Shown piece after piece: positions 14,210 to 22,602 of a stretch of 64,000 bases of DNA. The notes under the pieces are model-generated. The model was not told the DNA's origin. It did no database searches and saw only the letters and a program-made list of their open reading frames with translations. Every line of letters starts with the position of its first letter. The stretch's first letter is position 1. Position numbers and translations under genes: made by a program. This DNA is from Marinobacter nauticus (GTDB lineage: Bacteria; Pseudomonadota; Gammaproteobacteria; Pseudomonadales; Oleiphilaceae), in contig NZ_RBJB01000003.1 in NCBI RefSeq assembly GCF_003634635.1, positions 744,001-808,000 on the forward strand, read 5' to 3'.

Positions 14210-15436
14210 ATGAAAACCGAAACAACCCTGGAGCGGGGCCCTAACGACCCGGGCCTTGCCAACCCTTCCCGGCGCAGCATTCTGATCGGCAGCGCCGGCG
14301 CCATGGCGGCAGTCAGCTTGCTGGGATTCAGCCGGCTCAGCGCCGCGGAAGAACCAAAATCGCTACCGGATTATGCCGCCTGGAAAGAACGCAGCGCGCT
14401 GATTATCCACAGCACCAACACCATGGAAACCCAGCGCGGCGCCATCGGCAACGGCGTCATCACCGCCAGCGACCGACTGTTTGTGCGCAACAACCTGCCG
14501 GCTCCGCCCGCAAGCGTTACCGACAACCCGGATGCCTGGGAAGTCCGTGTCGAAGGCGTGAAGAATCCGAGAACCCTGACCGTGGGTGAGCTGAAATCCA
14601 TGGGCGTGACCACCGTTGCCTCGGTACTTCAGTGCTCCGGCAACGGTCGGGCGTTCTTCCCTCACGGAGCCAGCGGTACCCAGTGGTCCGTAGGCGCTGC
14701 CGGATGCGTCATGTGGACGGGAGTACCCCTGCGTGATGTGGTCGACGCGCTCGGCGGAGCTGTGGACGGTGTACGTTACATCACCGGAACCGGCGGTGAG
14801 AGTCTGCCCGATGGAGTCGACCCAAAATCCATCATGGTTGAGCGCTCAATTCCCACCCGCGCCCTGGACAGCGCCCTGCTCGCCTGGGCGATGAACGACG
14901 AGCCTCTGCCACACACCCACGGGGGACCACTGCGGCTGGTGGTGCCCGGTTACTACGGTGTGAATAACGTTAAATACGTGAAACAGATTGCCCTTACCGA
15001 AAATCAGACTGACGCCAAGATCCAGGCCTCGGGTTATCGGGTGCGGGATGTGGGCATGAAGGGCTCACCAGACCAGCCCTCCATGTGGGAGATGAACGTT
15101 AAATCCTGGGTCACTTCACCACTGGAGTCCGGCCGGAAGGGACGCAACATGATCTACGGTGTGGCCTTCGGCGGTACGGTCGCGCTGGATAAGGTGGAAG
15201 TATCGACCGACGGCGGCAAAAACTGGAAACCGGCGCGGTTCCTGGGGCCGGATCTGGGGCCTTTTGCCTGGCGTCCTTTTGTGATGGCTGTCGATTTCGG
15301 CCCTGGCGAGCACCGAATTGTCAGCAAGGCCACCGATGTGGAGGGTAACAGCCAGCCCGAAGGGCGGATAGATAACGAGCGTGGCTACGGCCACAACGGA
15401 TGGAGTGACCATGGCGTAACGGTCACCGTGGGTTGA
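14210..15436 (+). CDS. Sulfite dehydrogenase molybdopterin subunit (SoxC/SorA-like)
   Basis: A 408-residue periplasmic molybdenum enzyme. A twin-arginine-type signal (SRRSILIGSAGAMAAVSLLG) ends near AAEE. The Mo-pterin domain carries the ligand Cys in VLQCSGNGRAFFPHG. The conserved HTHGGPLRLVVPGYYG and YGVNNVKYVKQI follow, then a C-terminal Ig-like dimerisation domain (AFGGTVALDKVEVSTDGG, HRIVSKATDVEGN). It is followed 57 bases later by a c-type cytochrome, the usual partner. Role: oxidises sulfite to sulfate, electrons going to cytochrome c. SoxC versus SorA cannot be separated without the other sox genes, none of which is nearby. Confidence 0.9.
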   Translation: MKTETTLERGPNDPGLANPSRRSILIGSAGAMAAVSLLGFSRLSAAEEPKSLPDYAAWKERSALIIHSTNTMETQRGAIGNGVITASDRLFVRNNLPAPPASVTDNPDAWEVRVEGVKNPRTLTVGELKSMGVTTVASVLQCSGNGRAFFPHGASGTQWSVGAAGCVMWTGVPLRDVVDALGGAVDGVRYITGTGGESLPDGVDPKSIMVERSIPTRALDSALLAWAMNDEPLPHTHGGPLRLVVPGYYGVNNVKYVKQIALTENQTDAKIQASGYRVRDVGMKGSPDQPSMWEMNVKSWVTSPLESGRKGRNMIYGVAFGGTVALDKVEVSTDGGKNWKPARFLGPDLGPFAWRPFVMAVDFGPGEHRIVSKATDVEGNSQPEGRIDNERGYGHNGWSDHGVTVTVG

Positions 15437-15493
15437 TCCTCAGTGGGCGGAGCCGGAGACAGCGCTGCCCGCTGATTCCAGATGTAGAAGACC

Positions 15494-15811
15494 ATGAAGA
15501 GACAGCCTCAGACACTGATGGCCGCCAGCCTGACCCTGGCCTTACAAACCGCCCATGCCGACAACGAATCGGGAAGGGCGATTTTCACGGAAGTGGCGCA
15601 ACCGTCCTGCACCATTTGCCACACGCTGGCCGATGCCGGCGCCTCCGGGTCTATCGGCCCCAACCTGGATGAGCTGCGCCCGAACCGGGATCAGGTAATC
15701 CGGGCCGTGACCAGTGGCGTTGGCGTTATGCCCGCCTTTGAGGAATCCCTCACCGAAAGCCAGATTCAGGCGGTAGCAGACTATGTGGTGTCCGTCACCA
15801 GCGCCAAGTAG
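15494..15811 (+). CDS. Small c-type cytochrome, sulfite dehydrogenase partner
   Basis: A 105-residue precursor. A signal peptide (KRQPQTLMAASLTLALQTAHA) precedes one haem-binding site CTICH near residue 41 and a distal Met in the VGVMPAF segment. It closes with the class-I cytochrome helix LTESQIQAVADYVVSV. It follows the molybdopterin subunit in the same direction, as SorB/SoxD-like cytochromes do, so it is the likely electron acceptor. It converges on msrB with only 7 bases between. Confidence 0.9.
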   Translation: MKRQPQTLMAASLTLALQTAHADNESGRAIFTEVAQPSCTICHTLADAGASGSIGPNLDELRPNRDQVIRAVTSGVGVMPAFEESLTESQIQAVADYVVSVTSAK

Positions 15812-15818
15812 CAGGACC

Positions 15819-16244
15819 CTATTCCGTTTCGCGGAAGTCCATGGCAATGGAGTTCAGACAATAACGCTGCCCGGTAGGTGGCGGCCCATCAGGGAACACG
15901 TGGCCCAGGTGACTGTCGCAACGGGGGCAACGAATTTCGATACGGGTCATTCCAAGACTGGAGTCCTCCAGGTATCGGATATGCTCCGGGTCGAAGGGCT
16001 GGAAAAAACTTGGCCAACCAGTGCCGGAATCAAACTTGGAATCGGAGCTGAACAGCGGCAGATCACACAACCGGCAATGATAGGTGCCGGACTTTTTGTT
16101 ATCCAGCAACGTGCCACAGAAGGGACGCTCGGTGCCGTGATCGAGCAGCACCCGGCGTTCTTCCTCAGAAAGATGCTCAGCCCGGGCTTCCACTTCGGCC
16201 CGGGTTAACGGTGTCAGGTCATAGCCTGCTGCAGATACAGACAT
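15819..16244 (-). CDS. msrB: Methionine-R-sulfoxide reductase B
   Basis: A 141-residue SelR-domain enzyme that reduces methionine-R-sulfoxide in proteins. Both zinc CxxC pairs are present: CRLCDLPL and [12 protein letters not shown]. The catalytic Cys is in [13 protein letters not shown], and [10 protein letters not shown] and GTGWPSF are the usual blocks. It lies 10 bases after msrA in the same operon. Confidence 0.95.
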   Translation of the reverse strand: MSVSAAGYDLTPLTRAEVEARAEHLSEEERRVLLDHGTERPFCGTLLDNKKSGTYHCRLCDLPLFSSDSKFDSGTGWPSFFQPFDPEHIRYLEDSSLGMTRIEIRCPRCDSHLGHVFPDGPPPTGQRYCLNSIAMDFRETE

Positions 16245-16254
16245 GGGTGCCTCC

Positions 16255-16905
16255 TCAAGCCTGGTCCGGGTCGTCTTTGCTGAATTCGGGCTTCAGCTGT
16301 TCGGGCCAGGTGTTGGCCAGTTTTTCCATCTTCGGTGCCGCTACCGCCATGATGTATGGTTGCCAGGGATTACGGGCGGCAAAGTTCTGGTGGTGCTCCT
16401 CGGCCGGATAAAAGGCTTCCAGGGGCTCCAGGGTGGTCACGATGCGATCCTGATACACGCCGGCGGCATCCAGCTGGCGGATATACGCCTCGGCTACATC
16501 GTGCTGCTCTGGGGTCTCATAGAATATCGCGGAGCGATACTGGCTGCCGACATCGTTACCCTGTCGGTTGAGCTGGGTGGGATCATGGGCCACCGAGAAG
16601 AACAGCTTCAGCAGTTGGCCGAAGCTGACTCGTGCCGGATCATAATGCACCTCGATGACTTCGGCGTGCCCGGTTTTCCCGGTACAGACCGCCTCGTAAT
16701 TCGCGGTACTGGCTTCACCGCCGGCATAACCAGAGGTCACACTTTGAACACCGTCAACCGCCAGAAAGACCGCTTCCACACACCAGAAACAGCCCCCCGC
16801 CAACACCAGCCGGGACTCACCGGCCGCTTCAGGCAGATCCTGTTCAGGGTCCGGGAAACGACTCCTGGGAACACTCAGGCCGGGCAGATTACATGCATCG
16901 GTCAT
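16255..16905 (-). CDS. msrA: Methionine-S-sulfoxide reductase A
   Basis: A 216-residue enzyme reducing methionine-S-sulfoxide. The catalytic motif [11 protein letters not shown] is near residue 38, followed by [22 protein letters not shown] and the [14 protein letters not shown] substrate-site block. It is the first gene of an msrA-msrB operon, next to the sulfite dehydrogenase pair but on the other strand. The ~35-residue N-terminal extension has no clear signal sequence, so it is probably cytoplasmic. Confidence 0.95.
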   Translation of the reverse strand: MTDACNLPGLSVPRSRFPDPEQDLPEAAGESRLVLAGGCFWCVEAVFLAVDGVQSVTSGYAGGEASTANYEAVCTGKTGHAEVIEVHYDPARVSFGQLLKLFFSVAHDPTQLNRQGNDVGSQYRSAIFYETPEQHDVAEAYIRQLDAAGVYQDRIVTTLEPLEAFYPAEEHHQNFAARNPWQPYIMAVAAPKMEKLANTWPEQLKPEFSKDDPDQA

Positions 16906-17065
16906 GGGCCACTCCGTACACTATACATCGTCGAATGATCACTGATTGTGGCGTCTCAATACTGAAAAGCCAAATCAGCACCTGTAATTTGCACTACCCA
17001 GGGCAACAACCATAATTAAGACAGGAACCACTGATAAGGTTCCGCTCGGCATCAGGGATAACAGC

Positions 17066-18037
17066 ATGACCGCAAGGGTTCGCGTATCGGAAGATCAGGA
17101 CGAGCTGCTCCACTACCGCCTGAGCCTGAGGCTCGGGCCCGTCCATGCCCGTCAACGCCTCGGCATTGAGCGGGAAACCGAAGCCCGGGTGTTCGGGCGG
17201 GACAAGCGCTCGTTCCATCTGGAAAACCTGACCAACGCTCCGAAACTGATTCGTTTCTGCCTGAAGGCCGTGGGCCTGCTACGCCGGGCTCAGGCCAACA
17301 GTTTGAAACTCACCACCGAGCACAACACCTTCGTGTTGCCCGATCTCCCTTCGGCCTTCGAGGGCTTCCGCATCCTTCACCTGACCGACCTGCATGTCGA
17401 TATGGACGAAGCCAACCTGCAGGCAGTTATACGGCAAATCGCCCCGCTGGATTACGATCTGTGCGTTCTGACCGGCGATTACCGCCAACGCACCTGGGGC
17501 CCTGTAGACGATGCTCTGGACGGTATGGCCAGACTGCGCCAGGCCATTCACGGCGACGCCTATGCCGTGCTGGGCAACCACGACAGTGTACGAATGGTGC
17601 CGGCTCTTGAAGACATGGGCTATCGGCTACTGATGAATGAAATGGTACCGCTGGAGCGCGGCGACAGCCGCCTGTACCTGGCCGGTGTGGACGATGCCCA
17701 CTACTACAAGGTTCACAACCTGCACCGGGCCGGCGACGATATACCCGCAGGGGGAATCAGCCTGTTACTCAGTCATACACCGGAAATCTGGCGGGAAGCC
17801 ACCCATGCCGGTTACGACCTGTTCCTCTGCGGCCACACCCACGGTGGGCAACTCTGTTTGCCTGGCGGCATCCCGCTGACGCTCGACTCCGATTGCCCGA
17901 GGCGCCTTGGCCGCGGGCTCTGGCAGGTAAACGGCATGCAAGGCTACACCTCACCGGGAGCCGGCACTTCGGTTCTGAATGTGCGTCTGAACTGCCCCCC
18001 GGAAGTGACCATTCACACCCTCACTCGCGGGCCCTGA
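17066..18037 (+). CDS. Calcineurin-like metallophosphoesterase (YkuE-like)
   Basis: A 323-residue protein with the full dinuclear metallophosphoesterase motif set: LTDLHVD, LTGDY, LGNHDSV, LLSHTPE and CGHTHGGQLCLP. The N-terminal ~85 residues carry no motif I recognise. C-terminal QGYTSPGAGTSVLNVRLNCPPE matches the YkuE/UDP-diacylglucosamine-hydrolase-like group. Substrate not predictable. It nearly abuts the convergent CarS-like gene (3 bases). Confidence 0.88.
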   Translation: MTARVRVSEDQDELLHYRLSLRLGPVHARQRLGIERETEARVFGRDKRSFHLENLTNAPKLIRFCLKAVGLLRRAQANSLKLTTEHNTFVLPDLPSAFEGFRILHLTDLHVDMDEANLQAVIRQIAPLDYDLCVLTGDYRQRTWGPVDDALDGMARLRQAIHGDAYAVLGNHDSVRMVPALEDMGYRLLMNEMVPLERGDSRLYLAGVDDAHYYKVHNLHRAGDDIPAGGISLLLSHTPEIWREATHAGYDLFLCGHTHGGQLCLPGGIPLTLDSDCPRRLGRGLWQVNGMQGYTSPGAGTSVLNVRLNCPPEVTIHTLTRGP

Positions 18038-18039
18038 GT

Positions 18040-18522
18040 TCAGTGTGGCTGTTTACGTATACCGAGGCGGTAAAACAGCGGAGAGAACAACATATTGGAC
18101 AATGCGAACAGAAGGGCAACGGCGACCGCCTCCCACAGTGGCAGCGGCAGCCAGTACCAGGCCATCACCATAGGTAACAGCGCCTCGGGCAGCTGATCCA
18201 ACCAGACCGCCCGGGCGCTGGAAGCCAATCCCATACGGCGCTTGGTGAAACTGCTGAGCATATCGCCCCACAGCGACAGGAAAGCAAACAGCGCTCCGAA
18301 CAACCAGCCCAGGCCCACCCACAGGGCGAACAGCGCGCAGGTCAGAACGCCGGATACCAGCCCACGCCAGGTTTTGCTGGGCCCCAGCAGCGGTCGGCCA
18401 TCGCGCCACAGCCGGCCACGATCGAGGGGCCAACTGCCATGCTGGTGAAACAACCGCGCCACAACCACTGGAGACCCGTTGGCCAGCACCAGCATGACAA
18501 ACAACTCAAGCGACAACAGCAC
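18040..18522 (-). CDS. CarS-like CDP-lipid synthase family membrane protein
   Basis: A 160-residue, four- to five-helix membrane protein of the CDP-archaeol synthase (CarS, DUF46) family. It has the conserved ANGSPVVVARLF, then PLDRGRLWRDGRPLLGPSKT and WRG, then LWGDMLSSFTKRRMG. In archaea the family activates lipids with CTP; bacterial members are uncharacterised and may act on an unusual isoprenoid or glycerolipid. Start is GTG at 18522 with AGGGGA upstream. Located downstream of fumC on the same strand. Confidence 0.8.
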   Translation of the reverse strand: MLLSLELFVMLVLANGSPVVVARLFHQHGSWPLDRGRLWRDGRPLLGPSKTWRGLVSGVLTCALFALWVGLGWLFGALFAFLSLWGDMLSSFTKRRMGLASSARAVWLDQLPEALLPMVMAWYWLPLPLWEAVAVALLFALSNMLFSPLFYRLGIRKQPH

Positions 18523-18552
18523 TCTGCTTTCCCCTGTTAACAGCCGGCCAGA

Positions 18553-19929
18553 TCAGGTCAGTCCGCCTCGGGTCAGCTTGAGCGGGTCCATCAGTTCCTC
18601 AAGCCGTTTGCGGCTCAATCCGCTCCGCTCCTCGGCAACGTCGATAACCGGGCGCCCGCTACGGTATGCCTCTTTGGCAATATCCGCGGCCAGGGCGTAG
18701 CCGATTTCAGGGTTCAATGCCGTCACCAGAACCGGGTTTCGACCCACCCCCGCATTCAGGTTTTCGGTATTAACGGTGAACCCTTGCAGGGCCTTGTCTG
18801 CCAGCAGGTTCGAGGCATTGGTCAGCAATCCGCACATATCCAGCAGATTTGCGCCCACCAGTGGCAGCATCACATTCAACTGGAAGTTGCCGGACTGGCC
18901 CGCCATGGCGACAGCCGCATCCAGCCCGGTCACCTGGGCACTCACCATCGCCACCGATTCCGGTATCACCGGGTTCACCTTGCCAGGCATGATGCTGCTG
19001 CCCGGCTGCAAGGCCGGCAGGCTGATTTCAGCCAGACCATGGATCGGACCACTGTTCATCCAGCGCAGGTCATTGGCGATCTTGGTGAAGACCACGGCCA
19101 CACCGCGGAACTGGGCAGACAGTGCCACAGGCGCATCAACCGCACTCTGCCCCAGAAACTTGTGCTCCAGCGACCGGAACGGATAGCCCGTATTCTGCTT
19201 CAGAAACTTCACAAACTGGCCAGCAAACTCCGACGCAGCATTCACCCCGGTACCTACCGCGGTACCGCCCTGGGGTAGTGCCGCCAGGTCCTCCATGGCC
19301 CGCTCAAGGCGAAGCTCGGTCGCCGCGACCTGCTCCCGCCAGGTTCTGAGCTCCTGGCCAAGTGTCACCGGCATGGCATCCATCAGATGAGTGCGCCCGG
19401 TCTTCACCTGCCCGGACAGTTCAGCCTCCCGGCCGTAGATCACTCCCCGGAGATGCGACAGCGCCGGCAGCAGCCGGCTTTTCACTGCCAGCACAGCGCT
19501 GACATGGATCGCAGTCGGGATCACGTCGTTGGAACTCTGGCTCATGTTGACGTGATCATTGGGATTAACCTCCACGCCCTTCTCTCGCGCCAGAGCCGCG
19601 ATCACCTCGTTCACGTTCATGTTGGTGCTGGTACCGGAGCCGGTCTGGTAACGGTCCACCGGAAACTGATCTGCATGTTCCCCTTTCAGCAACCGGTCGC
19701 AGGCGTCACAAATGGCATCACGCAGTTCCGGCTCCAGCAAGCCCAGTGACGCGTTGGCCTGGGCCGCCGCACGTTTGACCTGAACCACAGAGGCAATGAA
19801 TTCGGGCGGCATCGGCTGCCCACTGACCGGAAAATTGTCCACCGCACGCTGGGTCTGCGCGCCCCAGAGCGCACTGTCCGGTACCCGGACCTCACCCAGG
19901 CTGTCTTTTTCAGTTCTGAACTCGGTCAT
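18553..19929 (-). CDS. fumC: Fumarate hydratase class II
   Basis: A 458-residue cytoplasmic, oxygen-stable fumarase (fumarate plus water to malate). Blocks: GAQTQRAVDNFPVSG, GSGTSTNMNVNEV, NPNDHVNMSQSSNDVIPTA, GRTHLMDAMPVTLGQE, and the superfamily signature GSSIMPGKVNP near residue 316. The start chosen is ATG 19929, five bases after AGGAGG; a GTG one codon earlier is too close to that site. Role: TCA cycle with mqo. Confidence 0.95.
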   Translation of the reverse strand: MTEFRTEKDSLGEVRVPDSALWGAQTQRAVDNFPVSGQPMPPEFIASVVQVKRAAAQANASLGLLEPELRDAICDACDRLLKGEHADQFPVDRYQTGSGTSTNMNVNEVIAALAREKGVEVNPNDHVNMSQSSNDVIPTAIHVSAVLAVKSRLLPALSHLRGVIYGREAELSGQVKTGRTHLMDAMPVTLGQELRTWREQVAATELRLERAMEDLAALPQGGTAVGTGVNAASEFAGQFVKFLKQNTGYPFRSLEHKFLGQSAVDAPVALSAQFRGVAVVFTKIANDLRWMNSGPIHGLAEISLPALQPGSSIMPGKVNPVIPESVAMVSAQVTGLDAAVAMAGQSGNFQLNVMLPLVGANLLDMCGLLTNASNLLADKALQGFTVNTENLNAGVGRNPVLVTALNPEIGYALAADIAKEAYRSGRPVIDVAEERSGLSRKRLEELMDPLKLTRGGLT

Positions 19930-19971
19930 CACATCCTCCTTGTCACGCTCGATAGCTTCCCACAGCGGCCC

Positions 19972-20259
19972 TCAGGTGCCGTTACCATGGGATTTCAGGC
20001 GGACATGGTCGCAGATGCCGGTCACCTGCTCAAAATTCAGAATCAGTGTGTGCACGGTATTGGTGTAGGTGTCGTGCAGGTGAAACTTGAAGCGGCTCTG
20101 CTTCTCGCCCCGCAGAAAGGCATCGTACTCGCGCACCAGCTCTCGTACATCACCGCCGGAGTCCTGGCTCCAGGTAGCATTGAACGGACCCAGCACGGCG
20201 CCACCGGCAAGGCAGATGGTGACTTCGTGGTTAGTGAGATGGCCGTCTTGAGTGGTCAT
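19972..20259 (-). CDS. Small hypothetical protein upstream of fumC
   Basis: A 95-residue protein starting MTTQDGHLTNHEVTICLAGG, with AGGAGGG seven bases before the ATG at 20259. Predicted mixed alpha/beta, no signal or membrane segment. The segments AVLGPFNATWSQDSGGDVRE and FKFHLHDTYTNTVHTLILNF look like a compact single domain. I do not recognise the family. It precedes fumC by 42 bases on the same strand and may be co-transcribed. Confidence 0.65.
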   Translation of the reverse strand: MTTQDGHLTNHEVTICLAGGAVLGPFNATWSQDSGGDVRELVREYDAFLRGEKQSRFKFHLHDTYTNTVHTLILNFEQVTGICDHVRLKSHGNGT

Positions 20260-20374
20260 GACATTTCCCTCCTGAAAGCACTCAGCGATAAGTGTAGTCG
20301 CTCTCAGGCACCGGGCTCTGGCAATTGCCAAAGTCATCACAGAAACAAACATTTCCGGCAACCCATCCTGCATT

Positions 20375-20391
20375 TGTAGGATTTTCCTACA
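20375..20391. promoter_or_regulatory. 17-bp palindrome TGTAGG-N5-CCTACA
   Basis: A perfect inverted repeat, TGTAGGATTTTCCTACA, extended by TT/AA on each side. It lies in the divergent region before the response-regulator gene at 20456 and the small gene starting at 20259. The same layout (TGTAAG-N5-CTTACA) occurs at 28284-28300 before the CotH operon. Size and symmetry suit a NarL/LuxR-type dimer or the GacA-like class. Confidence 0.5.
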
Positions 20392-20455
20392 AAACGACGA
20401 ATGCCACCCTGATAACCTGTCCAGCCGATTCGATATCAAGGAACGACCGGTAAAC

Positions 20456-21955
20456 ATGGGGCACTTCCACTCACCTGCGGTTTTACTGCGCTACCATAGC
20501 GAAGAGGCAAAGCAGACGTTCGAGGCCTTGTTCGCGCAGGACTTCTCGATACACGCCTTTAGCTCGGATGAGGCAGTGCTTGAGCACATAGCGGCCGCTG
20601 AAGCACCGCCCGCAGCGCTGGTGATAGCCGGATGCGAAACCTCAACCGCCATTAACTCCACTCTGCTGGTCCAGGCCAGAACACAATATCCCACCGTGCT
20701 CCGGGTGTTGATAACCGAGCGCGTTATCCTGAGCGAACTGGTGGCGCTGCTGGACACCCAGGTAATCGATCGTTGCTTCGAGCAGCCCCTGGACCCAGAC
20801 CTCATACGCTCACACCTTTTGACAGCGGCCCTGACAAGCCCAGAGCTGTCCGGCCAGACCGAGCACCAGCCATCGCTGCCGAACACCGAGGGGCAGCGCC
20901 CCGTTGTGCTCATTGTCGATGACGAACCTGCCGCCACGAAATATCTGATCCGTCAACTCGAACACCTGCAGGATGAGTTCTCCCTGCTTTCCGCAGACAC
21001 TGCGGAAGCGGCACTGGAACATCTGCGAACGCCAGGCGCGCCCATTGCAGTGGTGATGACGGACCAACGGATGCCGGGCATGCAGGGCAAAGAGCTGCTG
21101 GATGAGTTGCGTCAGTCTCATCCGGCCGTTGTCCGGATTCTGACTTCCGCCTGGGGCGAGGTGGACGTTGCCCTCAATGCCGTGAATGAAGGCCGGATCT
21201 TTCGCTACCAGAAAAAACCCTGGCAAGCACAAACCTTGCTGCCACTGTTCCGGGAAGCCATCGCTCGCCACCGTGAGCTGGCGTCGGCCCTGGACAACAC
21301 CCGCTGCGAAACCCGGAAACGCTTTGCCGAGCTTCGCCTGCAACGCCACGGCAGGCTCGTCGATCATCTGAGGCCGATCCTGAGCGCCCAGGTTCCCGAT
21401 ACCACACTGAACGCTTTTCTGGATACCGTGGCCAGCATTGACCACCTGCCTGCGGCGAAAGCACACCTCAGGGCCAGCCAGGACATGCATCTGGAACAGG
21501 AGCTTGTCCGGCGGTTCTGCGACCATGTGCGGCAGGAACTCAGTCGGCTGGAAAACATCGTCCCGGCAGGCCCCGGGCAGAGCCGGATGACGTCACTATT
21601 CAGCGGGACCACGCCCCAGGAACGGGCCACATCGTCTCCACCCTGCTCGCCGGCAGAATTACTGGGGCAAGCCCTCAACACCCTGCTTGTCAGCTCCGGT
21701 CTTGACTGGAGCCACCTGGTGCTAACCGAGAGTCGCGATCAGCTTCACGTAGCCCCGGAACAACCGCTACGCATCTATAGCCATCTACTGGCTCCGCTCA
21801 CGCGGCTCTCCGATCCGCTTCTTGAACAACAGGCAGCACTTCTGATGCTGTTCGTCACCACCAGCCTGCTGGGCGGGGACGTCAGTGCTGAGGCAGATGG
21901 CCAGTGCCTGCATCTGGCCATTACCCTGCCGGTACTCCCGGGATCGGGTAACTGA
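20456..21955 (+). CDS. Two-receiver response regulator with unassigned C-terminal domain
   Basis: A 499-residue protein. Residues about 5-125 form a degenerate receiver (VLLRYHSEEAKQTFEALF, no phosphoacceptor Asp visible). Residues about 147-275 form an intact receiver with VVLIVDDEPAATKYL, acceptor Asp in VVMTDQRMPGMQG, TSAW and a KKPW end. The C-terminal ~220 residues are mostly helical, without HD-GYP, GGDEF or helix-turn-helix motifs that I can see. It is first of a three-gene unit: 2 bases before the LuxR-type regulator, which overlaps the kinase by 4. Likely integrates signal from that kinase. Confidence 0.8.
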   Translation: MGHFHSPAVLLRYHSEEAKQTFEALFAQDFSIHAFSSDEAVLEHIAAAEAPPAALVIAGCETSTAINSTLLVQARTQYPTVLRVLITERVILSELVALLDTQVIDRCFEQPLDPDLIRSHLLTAALTSPELSGQTEHQPSLPNTEGQRPVVLIVDDEPAATKYLIRQLEHLQDEFSLLSADTAEAALEHLRTPGAPIAVVMTDQRMPGMQGKELLDELRQSHPAVVRILTSAWGEVDVALNAVNEGRIFRYQKKPWQAQTLLPLFREAIARHRELASALDNTRCETRKRFAELRLQRHGRLVDHLRPILSAQVPDTTLNAFLDTVASIDHLPAAKAHLRASQDMHLEQELVRRFCDHVRQELSRLENIVPAGPGQSRMTSLFSGTTPQERATSSPPCSPAELLGQALNTLLVSSGLDWSHLVLTESRDQLHVAPEQPLRIYSHLLAPLTRLSDPLLEQQAALLMLFVTTSLLGGDVSAEADGQCLHLAITLPVLPGSGN

Positions 21956-21957
21956 CC

Positions 21958-22602
21958 GTGAACCCTCAGCGCAGACTCCGGCTGTTCGCGACCGTCAGCC
22001 ACCGTCTTTTCCGCGACGGTTTGCTATTCCAGATTCTTCATAACGAAGACATTGAGTTAGTAGGCGAATCCGAGACCGGCGTTGAGACGCTGCAACGCCT
22101 GGCTGCTGTCAGACCCGGCGTGCTATTGATTGAAGAGAATCTGAAAGACAATGATGGACTCACCATTGCTGAAAATGCCCTCAGCCTGCACCCGGCGCTC
22201 TCGGTGCTGCTGATCTCCGACACTCCGGTCAACAGCTCGCGCATGGCGATTTACCTGGAATCAGGAATCAAGGCGGTGGTCTCGAAACAGCAGTCGATCC
22301 AGGAACTGATCAAGACCCTGTTCTACATTCGCAGCGGCCAGGTATACCTTGGCAACTGGCAATCAACACGCGACCGGGCTGATGACGCTCTTACCGCTTA
22401 CCAGGCATTGTCCGGTCGCGAACGGGAGGTGGCGAGACTGATGTCACAGCGGGTCGCGGTTCGAGATATCGCTGAGGAGCTGGGGGTGTCCTGTAAAACG
22501 GTGCATTCCTACAAGGACCGGATCTTCGTCAAGCTGGGCTTCGAACGCTTGCCGGAGCTGATTCTGTTTATGCAAAGACATCACCAAAGGGCGTTACCAT
22601 GA
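21958..22602 (+). CDS. LuxR/NarL-type regulator with a degenerate receiver
   Basis: A 214-residue protein in NarL layout. The receiver part (1-120) lacks the N-terminal acidic pair (RLRLFATVSHRLFRDGLL) and has Glu where the phosphoacceptor Asp should be (VLLIEENLKDNDG). The C-terminal helix-turn-helix is intact: LSGREREVARLMSQ, then VRDIAEELGVSCKTVHSYKD. It is probably phosphorylation-independent or a pseudo-receiver regulated by protein contact. Start is GTG at 21958. Candidate binder of the 17-bp palindromes at 20375 and 28284 (inference). Confidence 0.85.
   Translation: MNPQRRLRLFATVSHRLFRDGLLFQILHNEDIELVGESETGVETLQRLAAVRPGVLLIEENLKDNDGLTIAENALSLHPALSVLLISDTPVNSSRMAIYLESGIKAVVSKQQSIQELIKTLFYIRSGQVYLGNWQSTRDRADDALTAYQALSGREREVARLMSQRVAVRDIAEELGVSCKTVHSYKDRIFVKLGFERLPELILFMQRHHQRALP

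Noticed and set aside
20456-21955. HD-GYP or GGDEF output domain in the two-receiver regulator
   Set aside because: The KKPW ending suggests RpfG-like relatives, but none of the catalytic motifs is present in the C-terminal 220 residues.
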